Source: Promethearchaeota archaeon
GTDB lineage: Archaea > Asgardarchaeota > Lokiarchaeia > Helarchaeales > RDOG01
Length of the DNA stretch: 64,000 nt
Direction of reading: 5' to 3'
Assembly (NCBI GenBank): GCA_011365055.1
Contig: RDOG01000005.1
Location: 186,001 to 250,000 of the forward strand
Shown in pieces: positions 35,664 to 44,891 of this stretch. Position 1 is the stretch's first letter. Each line of letters begins with the position of its first letter. The position numbers were made by a program, and so were the translations under genes. The notes beneath the pieces were generated by a model, which made no database searches, was not told the DNA's origin, and saw only the letters and a program-made list of their open reading frames with translations.

Positions 35664-36359
35664 ATGAATTTGGATTTGAAAGAGGATTTTTTTGAGGTCG
35701 TGAAGAGGCATCGGAAAATAAATCGGAGAAATTTTAAAGTTTTATTGGAAAAATATGAGAAAGAAAATTTAGAAGTTACTACTTATTCAACTAAAAATTC
35801 GATATCTTATGAATTCAATAAAAAATATAATGAAGTTATTCGAGAATATAATAAGATGCGTGGTTATATTCGATTTAAAGAAGTTTTTCCTGAAATGATT
35901 TTAATATCAAGAAATATTTTAATAGAACACAGAATTGGAGACTTACTTGCCAATTATTTTGCGAAAAGATATCCTCAATTTTGTATTTTAATATTATGTA
36001 ATAATAAAGCATTTATAAGCAGTTGTCGAAATGATCTTTCATTTCCTTTTAAAAAATATAAAAAATATCAAGTCTGGTACAAAAAGTTTTATGATTATGA
36101 AAAATTTATTGAGAAATTTCGTTATTCAGTTCAAAATCAAATTGAAGATCGTATCGATGTTTATGGCTTTAGTGAAAAGGATTTTAATGAATCTTATTAT
36201 GATATTCAATATATCCGGGAACGAAAGAATATAACTCACGCATTAAATATGATGCCTTGGAAATATCAAAAAAAAGCGAATCTAAAATATGAACAAAAAG
36301 CTTTCCTTAAAGAAAAAATGAATTATAAAAATAAAAAATCGATAACGGATTATTATTAG
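35664..36359 (+). CDS. DUF4130-like DNA metabolism protein, partner of the radical SAM protein
   Basis: 231 residues from ATG 35664; a TTG at 35655 would add three residues. The central segment FPEMILISRNILIEHRIGDLLANYFAKRYP, followed by a strand and an FISSCRND-type segment, matches the DUF4130 core (R...H.I.D.FA.RFP), which is related to a uracil-DNA-glycosylase-linked region. The N-terminus has the FFEVVKRHRKINRR stretch seen in the family. The gene follows the radical SAM gene by about 11 bp, the usual two-gene arrangement. The C-terminal about 40 residues are lysine-rich. The reaction is unknown. Confidence 0.75.
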   Translation: MNLDLKEDFFEVVKRHRKINRRNFKVLLEKYEKENLEVTTYSTKNSISYEFNKKYNEVIREYNKMRGYIRFKEVFPEMILISRNILIEHRIGDLLANYFAKRYPQFCILILCNNKAFISSCRNDLSFPFKKYKKYQVWYKKFYDYEKFIEKFRYSVQNQIEDRIDVYGFSEKDFNESYYDIQYIRERKNITHALNMMPWKYQKKANLKYEQKAFLKEKMNYKNKKSITDYY

Positions 36360-36440
36360 AAACCAGATTCATTTTTTATAAAGATTAAATTTAAAAAAAC
36401 TAATTCTTCAAAATAATCATTAAGATTTAATAGAAGAGTA

Positions 36441-37013
36441 ATGCTAATGAGTTATAGAAAAGCAGAAAGAAAAGATATTGATATAATGCTCGAATATTGG
36501 TGGGGGCTTCACGAATATAATGTTAAGTTTGATAAGAATTATTATGCAATTTCATCGAGGGAACAAGCATTAGAAATTAAGAAAAAATATTATGAAAAAA
36601 TAATAGATGACGATAATTTTTTCATTGTAATTATTGAAAATGAAGAAAAAAAACCTGTAGGTTTCATACTTGGTGAAATTATTAGCCGTGATCAATTTTA
36701 TATTGCAAATAAATATGGATTATTGCGAGAGGCAAGTGTAGACCCTAACTATCAACAAAAAGGATTATTCATGAAAGCTTATCTTGGATGGTCTGCATTC
36801 TTGAAAGAAAGGGGTATTGATCTAATAGAATCAAATATTGATTTGGAAAATAAGGCAGTCGCAGCATATTGGAAATTAAATTACTATAAAAGAGAATTTA
36901 AGTTGATTTCTTGGATTAAAGAAACGGAAAATTTCTTAAGAAAATTAGAAAAGAAAAAACATATAAAGAAAAAGCGCCAAGAAAAGGGAGTAGAATCAGA
37001 ATATATAATTTAA
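36441..37013 (+). CDS. GNAT-family acetyltransferase, paralogue 1
   Basis: 190 residues. GNAT features are VGFILGEIISRD (strands beta3-beta4), REASVDPNYQQKGLFMKAYL with the QQKGLF acetyl-CoA loop, and a late AVAAYWKLNYYKREF segment. It shares a distinctive N-terminus (EYWWGLHEYNVKFDKNYY) with the next gene, so the two are tandem duplicates 64 bp apart. The lysine-rich C-terminal tail is an extra. The substrate is unknown. Confidence 0.85.
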   Translation: MLMSYRKAERKDIDIMLEYWWGLHEYNVKFDKNYYAISSREQALEIKKKYYEKIIDDDNFFIVIIENEEKKPVGFILGEIISRDQFYIANKYGLLREASVDPNYQQKGLFMKAYLGWSAFLKERGIDLIESNIDLENKAVAAYWKLNYYKREFKLISWIKETENFLRKLEKKKHIKKKRQEKGVESEYII

Positions 37014-37077
37014 TATATCTCTTACTTTTGTAATAAATTATTTAAGCATAATAGAACAAATTACAATTTGATATATC

Positions 37078-37611
37078 ATGCCTATTAGAGAATTGAAAGT
37101 AGAAGACATTGAAACAATAGTGCAATTTTGGTGGGATTTACAACAAATTAACTATGGGTTTGATGAAAGATATTATGAATTAACTTCTAAAGAAGATGCT
37201 TTAGCTTATAAGAAAGAATATTATGAAGCGATGATGGGTAATCCATTTTTTTTTCCCATAGTTATTGAAACTGATGAGGGAAAAGTAATTGGTTATATGA
37301 TAACGGAAATTAAAGAGAGAGAACCTTTTTATAAAGCAGCCAAAATTGCTAGGATTCGGGAGGTTTTTCTCTTACCTGAAAGTCAAGGTAAAGGATATTT
37401 TAGCACTGCTTATCAGAAAATAATGCAATTTTTAAAGGAGCATAAAATTGAGTTAATCGATGCAGAAATTGATCTTTCAAATCCTGCATTGGCAAAATAT
37501 TATAAAGTAAATTTATATAAAAGAGCATTTAGATTAATTTGTTGGGTTAGTGATACAGAGGATTATTTCAAAAAGAAAGAAGAAAAGAAAATAAGAAAAC
37601 AAAAAAAATAA
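37078..37611 (+). CDS. GNAT-family acetyltransferase, paralogue 2
   Basis: 177 residues, paralogue of the preceding gene. It has QFWWDLQQINYGFDERYYEL at the N-terminus, VIGYMITEIKER for the central strands, REVFLLPESQGKGYFSTAY with acetyl-CoA loop SQGKGY, and LAKYYKVNLYKRAFRLICW near the end. A TATA-like TTATTTAAGC lies about 45 bp upstream, so it may have its own promoter. The substrate is unknown. The charged tail again ends in lysines. Confidence 0.87.
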   Translation: MPIRELKVEDIETIVQFWWDLQQINYGFDERYYELTSKEDALAYKKEYYEAMMGNPFFFPIVIETDEGKVIGYMITEIKEREPFYKAAKIARIREVFLLPESQGKGYFSTAYQKIMQFLKEHKIELIDAEIDLSNPALAKYYKVNLYKRAFRLICWVSDTEDYFKKKEEKKIRKQKK

Positions 37612-37736
37612 TAGCTTTTTATTTTTAAAAATGTCCTATCATCGGGGATTTTTTTACAATGTTGATGTAATCACATTTGTTGAATTCATGATAAGACTTT
37701 ATGAATCTAATTTATTAATAAAGCTATAAAAAACAT

Positions 37737-38624
37737 TTAGATCTCAGATTTTATATCAGATTTCTTTTCAAATCCTGATTCCATTTTTTTAGTGGCATAT
37801 TTCATCATTCGCTTTCCTAAAAAAGGCATTGCTAACATACCATAAAATAGTCTTGTCGTAAGATTTGGATACATACGACCCGATTTTTTCTTAATAATGG
37901 CTTTTACAAGTGGTTTTGCAACTTTATCTGCAGTAATATTTACCTTCATATTCTCTGTAGTTTGAAGCAAATCATTTATATCCGCGCAATCTGCTTGTAA
38001 TGCATTTTTATATAGATTTGTATACACTGTTCCTGGTCTCATTCTGAGAATCTTAACATTTTTGGGTAATTCATGACTTAATGATTCTAAAAAGAATTCC
38101 ACACCCCTTTTTGTGCCAGAATATCCACCAATAAAAGGGAATGGAACTATTCCTGATGTGCTAGACATAAAAACAATGTATTTTAATTGACCTTCCTCTA
38201 GGCACTCTTGAGTTAAACAAAGTGGAAATAAATCCTTGGTAAACATGATCGATCCGACAAAATTTATTTGCATTAGTCTTTCGATGTCTTTAGATGGAGT
38301 TTCGAAGAAAGGACCATAAGTGGTAATTCCAGCATTATTAACCAAACCAGCGATATCAAAATTCCGCTTTAATAATTCTTCCTTTAAAGCCATTCGATCT
38401 TCAGCTTTCGTAATATCGCATTTATAAAATTCTATCTTTTCTTCAATATCTGGTAGCGTTTCAAGCTCCGTACGAGCAGCTTCAAATTCATTAGGATCAT
38501 AACTAACAATTATTACTCTTGCACCATTTAAGAGAAATTCTTTTGAAAGTGCCAAACCTATTCCAGAACTACCACCAGTAATGATGAAATATTTATCTGT
38601 AAACCATGGATTCTTTTTTGTCAT
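37737..38624 (-). CDS. Short-chain dehydrogenase/reductase
   Basis: 295 residues from the ATG at 38624, chosen because GAGAG lies 8 nt before it; an upstream ATG at 38669 lacks this. The SDR signatures are the nucleotide loop TGGSSGIGLAL, NNAG in LVNNAGITTYG, and the catalytic YxxxK in GGYSGTKRGVEF (Tyr-Ser-Gly-Thr-Lys) with an upstream FMSSTSG serine. The layout resembles ketosphinganine reductase/DHRS-like SDRs that act on lipids; the C-terminus GMLAMPFLGKRMMKYATKK may be membrane-associated. It lies 56 bp downstream of a SPASM radical SAM gene on the same strand. Confidence 0.92.
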   Translation of the reverse strand: MTKKNPWFTDKYFIITGGSSGIGLALSKEFLLNGARVIIVSYDPNEFEAARTELETLPDIEEKIEFYKCDITKAEDRMALKEELLKRNFDIAGLVNNAGITTYGPFFETPSKDIERLMQINFVGSIMFTKDLFPLCLTQECLEEGQLKYIVFMSSTSGIVPFPFIGGYSGTKRGVEFFLESLSHELPKNVKILRMRPGTVYTNLYKNALQADCADINDLLQTTENMKVNITADKVAKPLVKAIIKKKSGRMYPNLTTRLFYGMLAMPFLGKRMMKYATKKMESGFEKKSDIKSEI

Positions 38625-38680
38625 TTCTATTCTCTCTTTTTCTTTTTTTATTAAATTAATATAAACCATTTAAAGGTTAA

Positions 38681-39679
38681 TTAAAATAACTGATATGTTA
38701 CTAATGGACAAAGTGGTAAGAATTTTCCTTTTTCACAACGAAAATCAATTCCATCTTCATTCAAATATGCCAAACAACCAGATCGACAACCCTCATCTAT
38801 TAACTCACAAGAGGAACACGTAATTGGAATCTTTTTTATTATTTTTTTAAGATCTAATTGTTCATCTTGAATAGAACCAAGATGATATTTATTATTTTCT
38901 AAGAGTAAAATACACGGAAATATGTTCCCATTTGTATCAATGACTATTTGAGAATAATCACGTGCATTGCAATTAAACGCTTCATAAAAAAAGAGCTTTT
39001 CATGTTTACTACTTTCTTTTTTTATAATACTTGGTTCGTAAAAAAAGCTTAAACCAGAGCTCAATCTAAAATCATTAACTTTACGAATGAATTCTAACCA
39101 TTTTTCATTCCTTAAAGAAAGATCATTTATTTTTCCTCGACCTAGAGGAGAAAAATAGAGAATAAAAAAATTATTTACACCAATAACTGCTAATTCAGCG
39201 ACCATTGTTAAGTAATCATCAATATTTACTTTATGCACGCATGTCATTATTCCAAATTGAATTTCTTTTCTGACCACATATTTAATAAAATTAATGACTT
39301 TTTCGTAACTCCCTGCATTATTTGTGATTTTTTCATGTTTTTTTTTAGTTCCATGAACTGTAATTCCAAGAAATATGTTATATTTTTCAATAATTTCTAA
39401 AATATTTTCTCTTAAAATAGTTGCATTAGTAACTATGCTTGATTGTAATTGAGATTTACCCAAAAAAGTTAATAATTTATCTAGATCATTATAGAGAAAT
39501 GGTTCACCACCAAACACGTGAACACTTTCTAATCCTTTTTTAATCAATTCTTGAATAAGTATTTCTAATTTTTGAACACTTAATTCATTCAATTCCTTTC
39601 CAGGATCTACATAACAATGAATACAATTTTGATTACAGCGATTTGTTAAACAAATATTAAGTGATTTAATAGTATTCAT
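38681..39679 (-). CDS. Radical SAM protein with SPASM-type C-terminus
   Basis: 332 residues. The N-terminus LNICLTNRCNQNCIHCYVDP gives CX3CX2C (C15, C19, C22), followed by VHVFGGEPFL, the SAM-binding GGEP motif. The C-terminus has extra Cys clusters (CNARDYS, NGNIFPCILL, CSSCELIDEGCRSGCLAYL, CEKGKFLPLC) fitting a SPASM domain with auxiliary iron-sulfur clusters. Such enzymes often modify peptides. No precursor-like peptide gene was found beside it, and the neighbours are an SDR and an MFS transporter. The substrate is unknown; a role in small-molecule or peptide maturation is only a guess. Confidence 0.9.
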   Translation of the reverse strand: MNTIKSLNICLTNRCNQNCIHCYVDPGKELNELSVQKLEILIQELIKKGLESVHVFGGEPFLYNDLDKLLTFLGKSQLQSSIVTNATILRENILEIIEKYNIFLGITVHGTKKKHEKITNNAGSYEKVINFIKYVVRKEIQFGIMTCVHKVNIDDYLTMVAELAVIGVNNFFILYFSPLGRGKINDLSLRNEKWLEFIRKVNDFRLSSGLSFFYEPSIIKKESSKHEKLFFYEAFNCNARDYSQIVIDTNGNIFPCILLLENNKYHLGSIQDEQLDLKKIIKKIPITCSSCELIDEGCRSGCLAYLNEDGIDFRCEKGKFLPLCPLVTYQLF

Positions 39680-39852
39680 CTTACTTCACTAAATTGTTCT
39701 ATCTTTATCGATGATTTATAATTCGACTTTTATAGGATAAAACCTTTTGATTTTTCTAAAGACTTATGATATTAGTCGTAGGATTCTTCAAATTCATTAA
39801 AATTTCCACGTATGTTTTCAATTAGAATTTTTCTTGTGTATTAGTATTATAT

Positions 39853-41070
39853 TTATCCTTGTTTTAATGTTTCTTTAAAATATTTTTGTCCAATAATCAA
39901 CGAACTTGCTGCAAAAATAGTAATTAATAATGCAGACCATCCATAAGGCAGGCCAAATAACAATAAGATTGTAACTATGAGAGGTTGAACGACGCCTCCA
40001 AGTTCATTAAAAAATCTAAAATATCCGTATGTTTTTCCCCTAGTTTTAAGATCTGTAATGTCAGACCAAGTAGATTCAATTGTAGATCGGATGAATGAGC
40101 TAGAACCTGAAAATAAGAAAATAATTAAAAAAATCATTAATGGAGAAATCATAAAAAAGGCAGCCAGTAATGAAAATATTATCATTAATCCACAACCTAA
40201 TAAGGCGGTATTTTTTCTTCCTTTTCTATCATTTAAAAATCCAGCAATGAGAAAAAATATTCCCAATCCAAAGGAAAAAGGAAAAGTAGTGAAGAGACTA
40301 GCTTTATTAATTTCTGCAAAACTAGCAACAATTAAAGGTAAAGTGGTAGCTATATACCCAGATTCTGCACCTTCAACCGTAAATGCAAATAATAGAGTAG
40401 GAAAGAAATTTTTTTGTTTTATCAATGATTTTAATGTAACATTTTCTTTAGATGATGCCTGAATTTCAACAGAATAGGTTTCTTTAATTCTGAAAACTAA
40501 AACAAAAAAGGCGATTATTAAAAATATTAAAGCAAATAAAAATATTAAGAAATAAATTTCTGTAAATAAGATAATAGCTCCTCCTAATATGGCCCCTATT
40601 ACATAAAGCCCATCGCAGAACGATTCAGCGTGGCCAATTCGCCCATATTTTTCACCAATATCACCAGCTATAATATTAAAAGACGTCATAAAAAAACCTC
40701 TCCCACCACCCAATAAGATCACTCCAATTATAAGGCAAATTATAATGTTAAAAGTGGAAATTAATGTTAAAAAACTTCCAATAATGGATATGATACCCCC
40801 AATTATAACCGTAAAACGCCTTCCCTTTTGATCTGCATAATAACCACAAATTGGAGAGCAAACACCCTTAGTGAAAACATGAAATGACATTAAAAGAAAA
40901 GTGAATGATCCTGCAAATCCACCTGCTAAATTTAATAGGAAGGATTCTTGAATAAATCTACTTAAAAGGGCGAGTCCCATCCCTCCAGGAATACCCAATA
41001 ATAAGTTTGTTATAAAAACATCGATAGTTGATTTATAATAGGATTTATTTATAGCCTCCGCCTTTTCCAT
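39853..41070 (-). CDS. Major facilitator superfamily transporter
   Basis: 405 residues with about 12 hydrophobic segments. The loop between helices 2 and 3 reads CGYYADQKGRRFTVIIGG, the MFS motif-A (GxxxDxxGRR), and a half-size echo is seen at FLNDRKGRKNTALLG in the second half. This places it among secondary transporters in the cytoplasmic membrane. The substrate is not predictable. It is upstream of the SPASM radical SAM gene on the same strand with a 173-bp gap that holds a TATA-like CCTATAAAAG, so the two may be transcribed separately. Confidence 0.92.
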   Translation of the reverse strand: MEKAEAINKSYYKSTIDVFITNLLLGIPGGMGLALLSRFIQESFLLNLAGGFAGSFTFLLMSFHVFTKGVCSPICGYYADQKGRRFTVIIGGIISIIGSFLTLISTFNIIICLIIGVILLGGGRGFFMTSFNIIAGDIGEKYGRIGHAESFCDGLYVIGAILGGAIILFTEIYFLIFLFALIFLIIAFFVLVFRIKETYSVEIQASSKENVTLKSLIKQKNFFPTLLFAFTVEGAESGYIATTLPLIVASFAEINKASLFTTFPFSFGLGIFFLIAGFLNDRKGRKNTALLGCGLMIIFSLLAAFFMISPLMIFLIIFLFSGSSSFIRSTIESTWSDITDLKTRGKTYGYFRFFNELGGVVQPLIVTILLLFGLPYGWSALLITIFAASSLIIGQKYFKETLKQG

Positions 41071-41336
41071 GTTAATACCTCTTGATATTTTGAATATAAA
41101 AATGAATAATGAAACTATATTATAGCTAAAGTTTTAATAAATTTCTATTTTTCCTTTTTACATTCAGTTTTCTAAATAATATTTTAATTACAATGAAAAA
41201 TAACTCATTAATATAATTAACTTATTATTATGAATACGTTTAGTAGTTTAGTCACTTTCTTTGAGTTAACTTTATATGTCACCATTCGTTAATTAACATA
41301 AGAAAACTAAAAAAAATATAAAAAAAAACCGAGGGT

Positions 41337-41930
41337 GTGATTAAAATAACTCAGTTATTTGACCTTTTCAATGATTTTTACGAACGAGACGAAAATAAAT
41401 CCACGAAAAAATATGTAAAAGAATTAGAACAAAAAATCAAAGAACAAAATGAGAATATTACTAATCTAAAGTCTCAAATTCAAGAGCTTGGAAAAATTTT
41501 GGAATTAAAGGAAAAAACTATTGGTGAATTGGAACAACGAAATGTTAGAATGCAAGCAGATTATAGGAATTTTGAACGAATAATTAAGAAAGATAAAGAA
41601 GATTTCATTAAATATGCATCAAAAGATATTTTAAGAGACCTCATTACTATCAAGGAAGATCTTGAAAGAGCAGTAAAACAAGATGGATCAAATAATGGAA
41701 TTAATATGATCTATCAAAAGATGCTTCAGCTCTTGAAAAATGAAGGGATTAAAGAGATTCCAACTGTCGGAGAAAAATTTGATTACAATAAACATGAAGT
41801 CTTAATGGCTGAAGAATCAGAAGAAGAAGAAGAAGATACCATCCTCGAAGAATTTGAAAAAGGATACATATATAAAGATAAAGTATTAAAGCCCGCAAGG
41901 GTAAAAATAGCAAAAAATAAATCATGTTAA
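41337..41930 (+). CDS. grpE: Nucleotide exchange factor GrpE
   Basis: 197 residues, GTG start with GAGGGT immediately before it. A long coiled coil (about 20-80) leads into the GrpE dimer helix and head: NVRMQADYRNFERIIKKDKED, LRDLITIKEDLERAV, then GIKEIPTVGEKFDYNKHEVL and VLKPARVKIAK, all standard GrpE features. It releases ADP from DnaK. It is the first gene of a grpE-dnaK-dnaJ-clpB unit, 27 bp before dnaK. A TATA-like ACTTTATATG at about 41268-41277 would start a heat-inducible transcript near 41297. Confidence 0.93.
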   Translation: MIKITQLFDLFNDFYERDENKSTKKYVKELEQKIKEQNENITNLKSQIQELGKILELKEKTIGELEQRNVRMQADYRNFERIIKKDKEDFIKYASKDILRDLITIKEDLERAVKQDGSNNGINMIYQKMLQLLKNEGIKEIPTVGEKFDYNKHEVLMAEESEEEEEDTILEEFEKGYIYKDKVLKPARVKIAKNKSC

Positions 41931-41957
41931 TATTAAAAAAATAGGAGATGAATAAAT

Positions 41958-43811
41958 ATGGCTAAAATATTAGGAATAGATTTAGGAACATCAAACTCTG
42001 CAGCAGCAGTATTTATGGGTGGAAAAGCCGTCATAGTTCCATCTGCAGAAGGAGTTTCATTGGGTGGAAAAGCATTTCCTAGTGTTATTGCATTTACTAA
42101 AGATGGACAACGGTTGATTGGAGAGCCTGCAAGAAGACAAGCAGTTTCAAATCCTGACAGAACAATCATGGCAATAAAGAGAAAAATGGGAACTGATCAT
42201 AAAGTAACTATTGATGGAAAATCATATACTCCACAAGAAATCTCGGCAATGTTACTGAGAAAAATAAAAGATGATGCGGAAGCATTTATTGGAGAACCCA
42301 TTTCTGAAGTTATCATAACAGTTCCTGCATATTTCAATGACAATCAACGACAAGCAACAAAGGATGCAGGTAGAATCGCTGGCTTTAACGTTAAAAGATT
42401 GATTAATGAGCCAACAGCAGCAGCATTTGCATATGGACTTGATAAGGAAAACGCTCAATTAAAGATCGTAGTTTTAGACCTTGGCGGTGGAACATTTGAT
42501 GTTACAATCATGGAAATGGATAAAGGTGTGTTCACAGTCATTTCAACATCTGGTGATACAGCCTTGGGTGGCACTGACATGGATAAATTATTGTTAGATT
42601 ATGTTGTATCAGAGTTTCAAAGAGAACAAGGAATGGATATCCGTAAAGATTCCATGGCCATGCAAAGATTGAGGGAAGCTGTTGAAAAGGCAAAAATCGA
42701 ATTGTCGACAACATTGAAAACAGATATAAACCTACCTTATATCACAGCAGATAGTACGGGTCCAAAACATTTGACAATGACATTAACAAGAGCAAAACTT
42801 GAAGAATTAATTGAACCTGTTCTCAATAGATTAGAGAAACCAATTAAAACGGCATTAAACGATGCTAAATTAACTCCAAATCAAATCGATAAAATCTTAT
42901 TAGTCGGTGGACCTACAAGAATGCCTTCAGTCAGAGCTCGATTTGGAAAAATTCTTGGAAAAGAACCAGAACGTGGAATTGACCCAATGGAATGTGTTGC
43001 TTTGGGAGCTGCCATACAAGGTGGAGTTTTAACTGGCGATGTAAAAGATCTATTATTATTAGACGTAACCCCACTAAGCTTAGGAGTTGAAACATTAGGA
43101 AACGTATTTACAAGGTTGATTGAGAGAAATACGACAATTCCAACTCAAAAAAAGGAAATATTCAGTACTGCAGAAGATAATCAAAACGCTGTAACTATTA
43201 ATGTGCTTCAAGGTGAGCGGAAAATGGCAAGTGATAATATATCATTAGGTAGATTTAACTTAGTTGGTATTCCACCTGCGCCAAGAGGAATCCCACAAAT
43301 TGAAGTTGCCTTTGATATAGACGCCAACGGTATACTAAATGTAACTGCAAAGGATTTAGCAACTGGTAAATCACAAGCAATTACAATTACGGCATCTAAT
43401 AAATTAAGTGAAGCAGAAATTGACAAAAAAATCAAAGAAGCAGAAAAATTTGCCGAAGAAGACAAAAAGAGATTCGAATTGGTTCAATTAAAGAATCAAG
43501 CTGAATCAATGATCTATCAAACTGAGAAACTCATGAAAGAAAACGAAGCAAAAGTCGGTGATTTGAAAAGCACAATTGATCAAAAGATATTAGCTCTGAA
43601 AGGTGCCGTCGAAGCCAACGATGCAACAAGAATCAAGACATCACTTGATGATTTACAAAATGCACTTCACCAAGTATCTCAACGGTTATATCAAGCTAGT
43701 GGTGGAGGACCAAGTTACCAAGGTGGTCCTACTCCAGATCAACAATATCATAATTATCAAAAAGCCACCGAATCTGATGATACTGTAGACGTTGATTATG
43801 AAGTAAATTAA
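41958..43811 (+). CDS. dnaK: Molecular chaperone DnaK (Hsp70)
   Basis: 617 residues with all Hsp70 signatures: [13 protein letters not shown] at the start, [36 protein letters not shown] and [14 protein letters not shown]. The substrate domain follows from about 380, and a C-terminal lid ends in an acidic [10 protein letters not shown] tail. GGAGATG precedes the ATG. The gene order and sequence are of the bacterial DnaK type, which many archaea acquired by transfer. It folds proteins with GrpE and DnaJ in the cytoplasm. Confidence 0.98.
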   Translation: MAKILGIDLGTSNSAAAVFMGGKAVIVPSAEGVSLGGKAFPSVIAFTKDGQRLIGEPARRQAVSNPDRTIMAIKRKMGTDHKVTIDGKSYTPQEISAMLLRKIKDDAEAFIGEPISEVIITVPAYFNDNQRQATKDAGRIAGFNVKRLINEPTAAAFAYGLDKENAQLKIVVLDLGGGTFDVTIMEMDKGVFTVISTSGDTALGGTDMDKLLLDYVVSEFQREQGMDIRKDSMAMQRLREAVEKAKIELSTTLKTDINLPYITADSTGPKHLTMTLTRAKLEELIEPVLNRLEKPIKTALNDAKLTPNQIDKILLVGGPTRMPSVRARFGKILGKEPERGIDPMECVALGAAIQGGVLTGDVKDLLLLDVTPLSLGVETLGNVFTRLIERNTTIPTQKKEIFSTAEDNQNAVTINVLQGERKMASDNISLGRFNLVGIPPAPRGIPQIEVAFDIDANGILNVTAKDLATGKSQAITITASNKLSEAEIDKKIKEAEKFAEEDKKRFELVQLKNQAESMIYQTEKLMKENEAKVGDLKSTIDQKILALKGAVEANDATRIKTSLDDLQNALHQVSQRLYQASGGGPSYQGGPTPDQQYHNYQKATESDDTVDVDYEVN

Positions 43812-43894
43812 AAACAAAATTTTTCCTAACCCTTTATTTTTTTATTAAAAAAATTTAAGGAAAGTTAGTGAAGAAGAATTAGGATGTGTATTAA

Positions 43895-44878
43895 ATGGTA
43901 AAAGATTTATATGGTACTTTAGGCATCCAAAAAGGAGCTAATGAAGAAGAAATAAAACGAGCTTTTAGAAAGATGGCTCGTAAATATCACCCAGATGTGA
44001 ATCCAAATGACAAGGATGCTGAACAAAAATTCAAAGAAGTAAACGAAGCTTATCAAATTTTAATGGATCCTAAAAAGAAAGAAATGTATGATAAATTTGG
44101 GGTCATTGAAGGAGATCCATCTTCAGGTCCATTTGGTGGTAGAGGAGCTCCAGGTGGTCAGAAATATACTTGGACGAGTGGAGGTCCTGGTGGTTTTGAT
44201 TTCAGCGAAATTTTCAGTAACATTGGTGGAAGAGGCGGTGGCAGAGTTAATGTTGGAGATTTTGATTTCTTCAATGATTTAGGAGATATCTTTGATGTCT
44301 TCCAAGGAGGCAGAAGTACAAGAGGAAGACGTAATGTAAGAATGCCACAGGCAGGAGAAGATTTGAGATATGACCTTTCCATAACTTTTGAAGAATCTTA
44401 TTTTGGTACAAAGAAATCAGTTCAATTTCAAAAACCAGGAACTAATGAGACAAAAACGATTACAATAAACATTCCAAAAGGTGTAAGAAATGGTCAGAAA
44501 TTAAGAGTTCCAAACGAAGGTATGCCTGGAACCAACGGTGGACAAAATGGTGATTTATATATAAATATAAAAGTTGTAGACCATCCAATTTTCAGTCGAA
44601 AAGATGATGACCTATTATGTGAAGTTACTATTCCACTTACTACTGCAATTTTAGGTGGTAAGATTCAAGTTCCCAGTATTGAAAAAGAAAATATTACAAT
44701 CAGTATCCCACCAAGTACGCAACCTGGAGCAAAATTGAGGTTAAAAGGGAAAGGATTCGAATTCATGAAATCAGGTGGACAAGGAAATCAAATTGTAAAA
44801 ATTAAAGTACAGATACCAAAATCATTGACTCCATCACAAAAAATACATTTTGAAAAATTAAGGGAAGAAGGAATTTAA
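43895..44878 (+). CDS. dnaJ: J-domain co-chaperone lacking the zinc finger (CbpA/DnaJB type)
   Basis: 327 residues. The J domain (1-70) has HPD at 32-34 (KYHPDVNP). A Gly/Phe-rich linker runs to about 145, and two beta-sandwich substrate domains follow, ending in a dimer segment. The CxxCxGxG zinc-finger repeats of classical DnaJ are absent, so it is closer to CbpA or type-B Hsp40. It stimulates DnaK ATPase. It lies 83 bp after dnaK and 13 bp before clpB, in one operon. Confidence 0.95.
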   Translation: MVKDLYGTLGIQKGANEEEIKRAFRKMARKYHPDVNPNDKDAEQKFKEVNEAYQILMDPKKKEMYDKFGVIEGDPSSGPFGGRGAPGGQKYTWTSGGPGGFDFSEIFSNIGGRGGGRVNVGDFDFFNDLGDIFDVFQGGRSTRGRRNVRMPQAGEDLRYDLSITFEESYFGTKKSVQFQKPGTNETKTITINIPKGVRNGQKLRVPNEGMPGTNGGQNGDLYINIKVVDHPIFSRKDDDLLCEVTIPLTTAILGGKIQVPSIEKENITISIPPSTQPGAKLRLKGKGFEFMKSGGQGNQIVKIKVQIPKSLTPSQKIHFEKLREEGI

Positions 44879-44891
44879 GGAGGTTTAATAC

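Noticed and set aside
39680..39852. Possible precursor peptide for the SPASM radical SAM enzyme
   Set aside because: The only small frame is 13 codons without a leader-core pattern or a ribosome site, so it does not look like a RiPP precursor.
38681..41070. A defined biosynthetic gene cluster (SDR, radical SAM, MFS)
   Set aside because: Three same-strand genes with gaps of 56 and 173 bp and no shared substrate clue. I could not support calling them one pathway.
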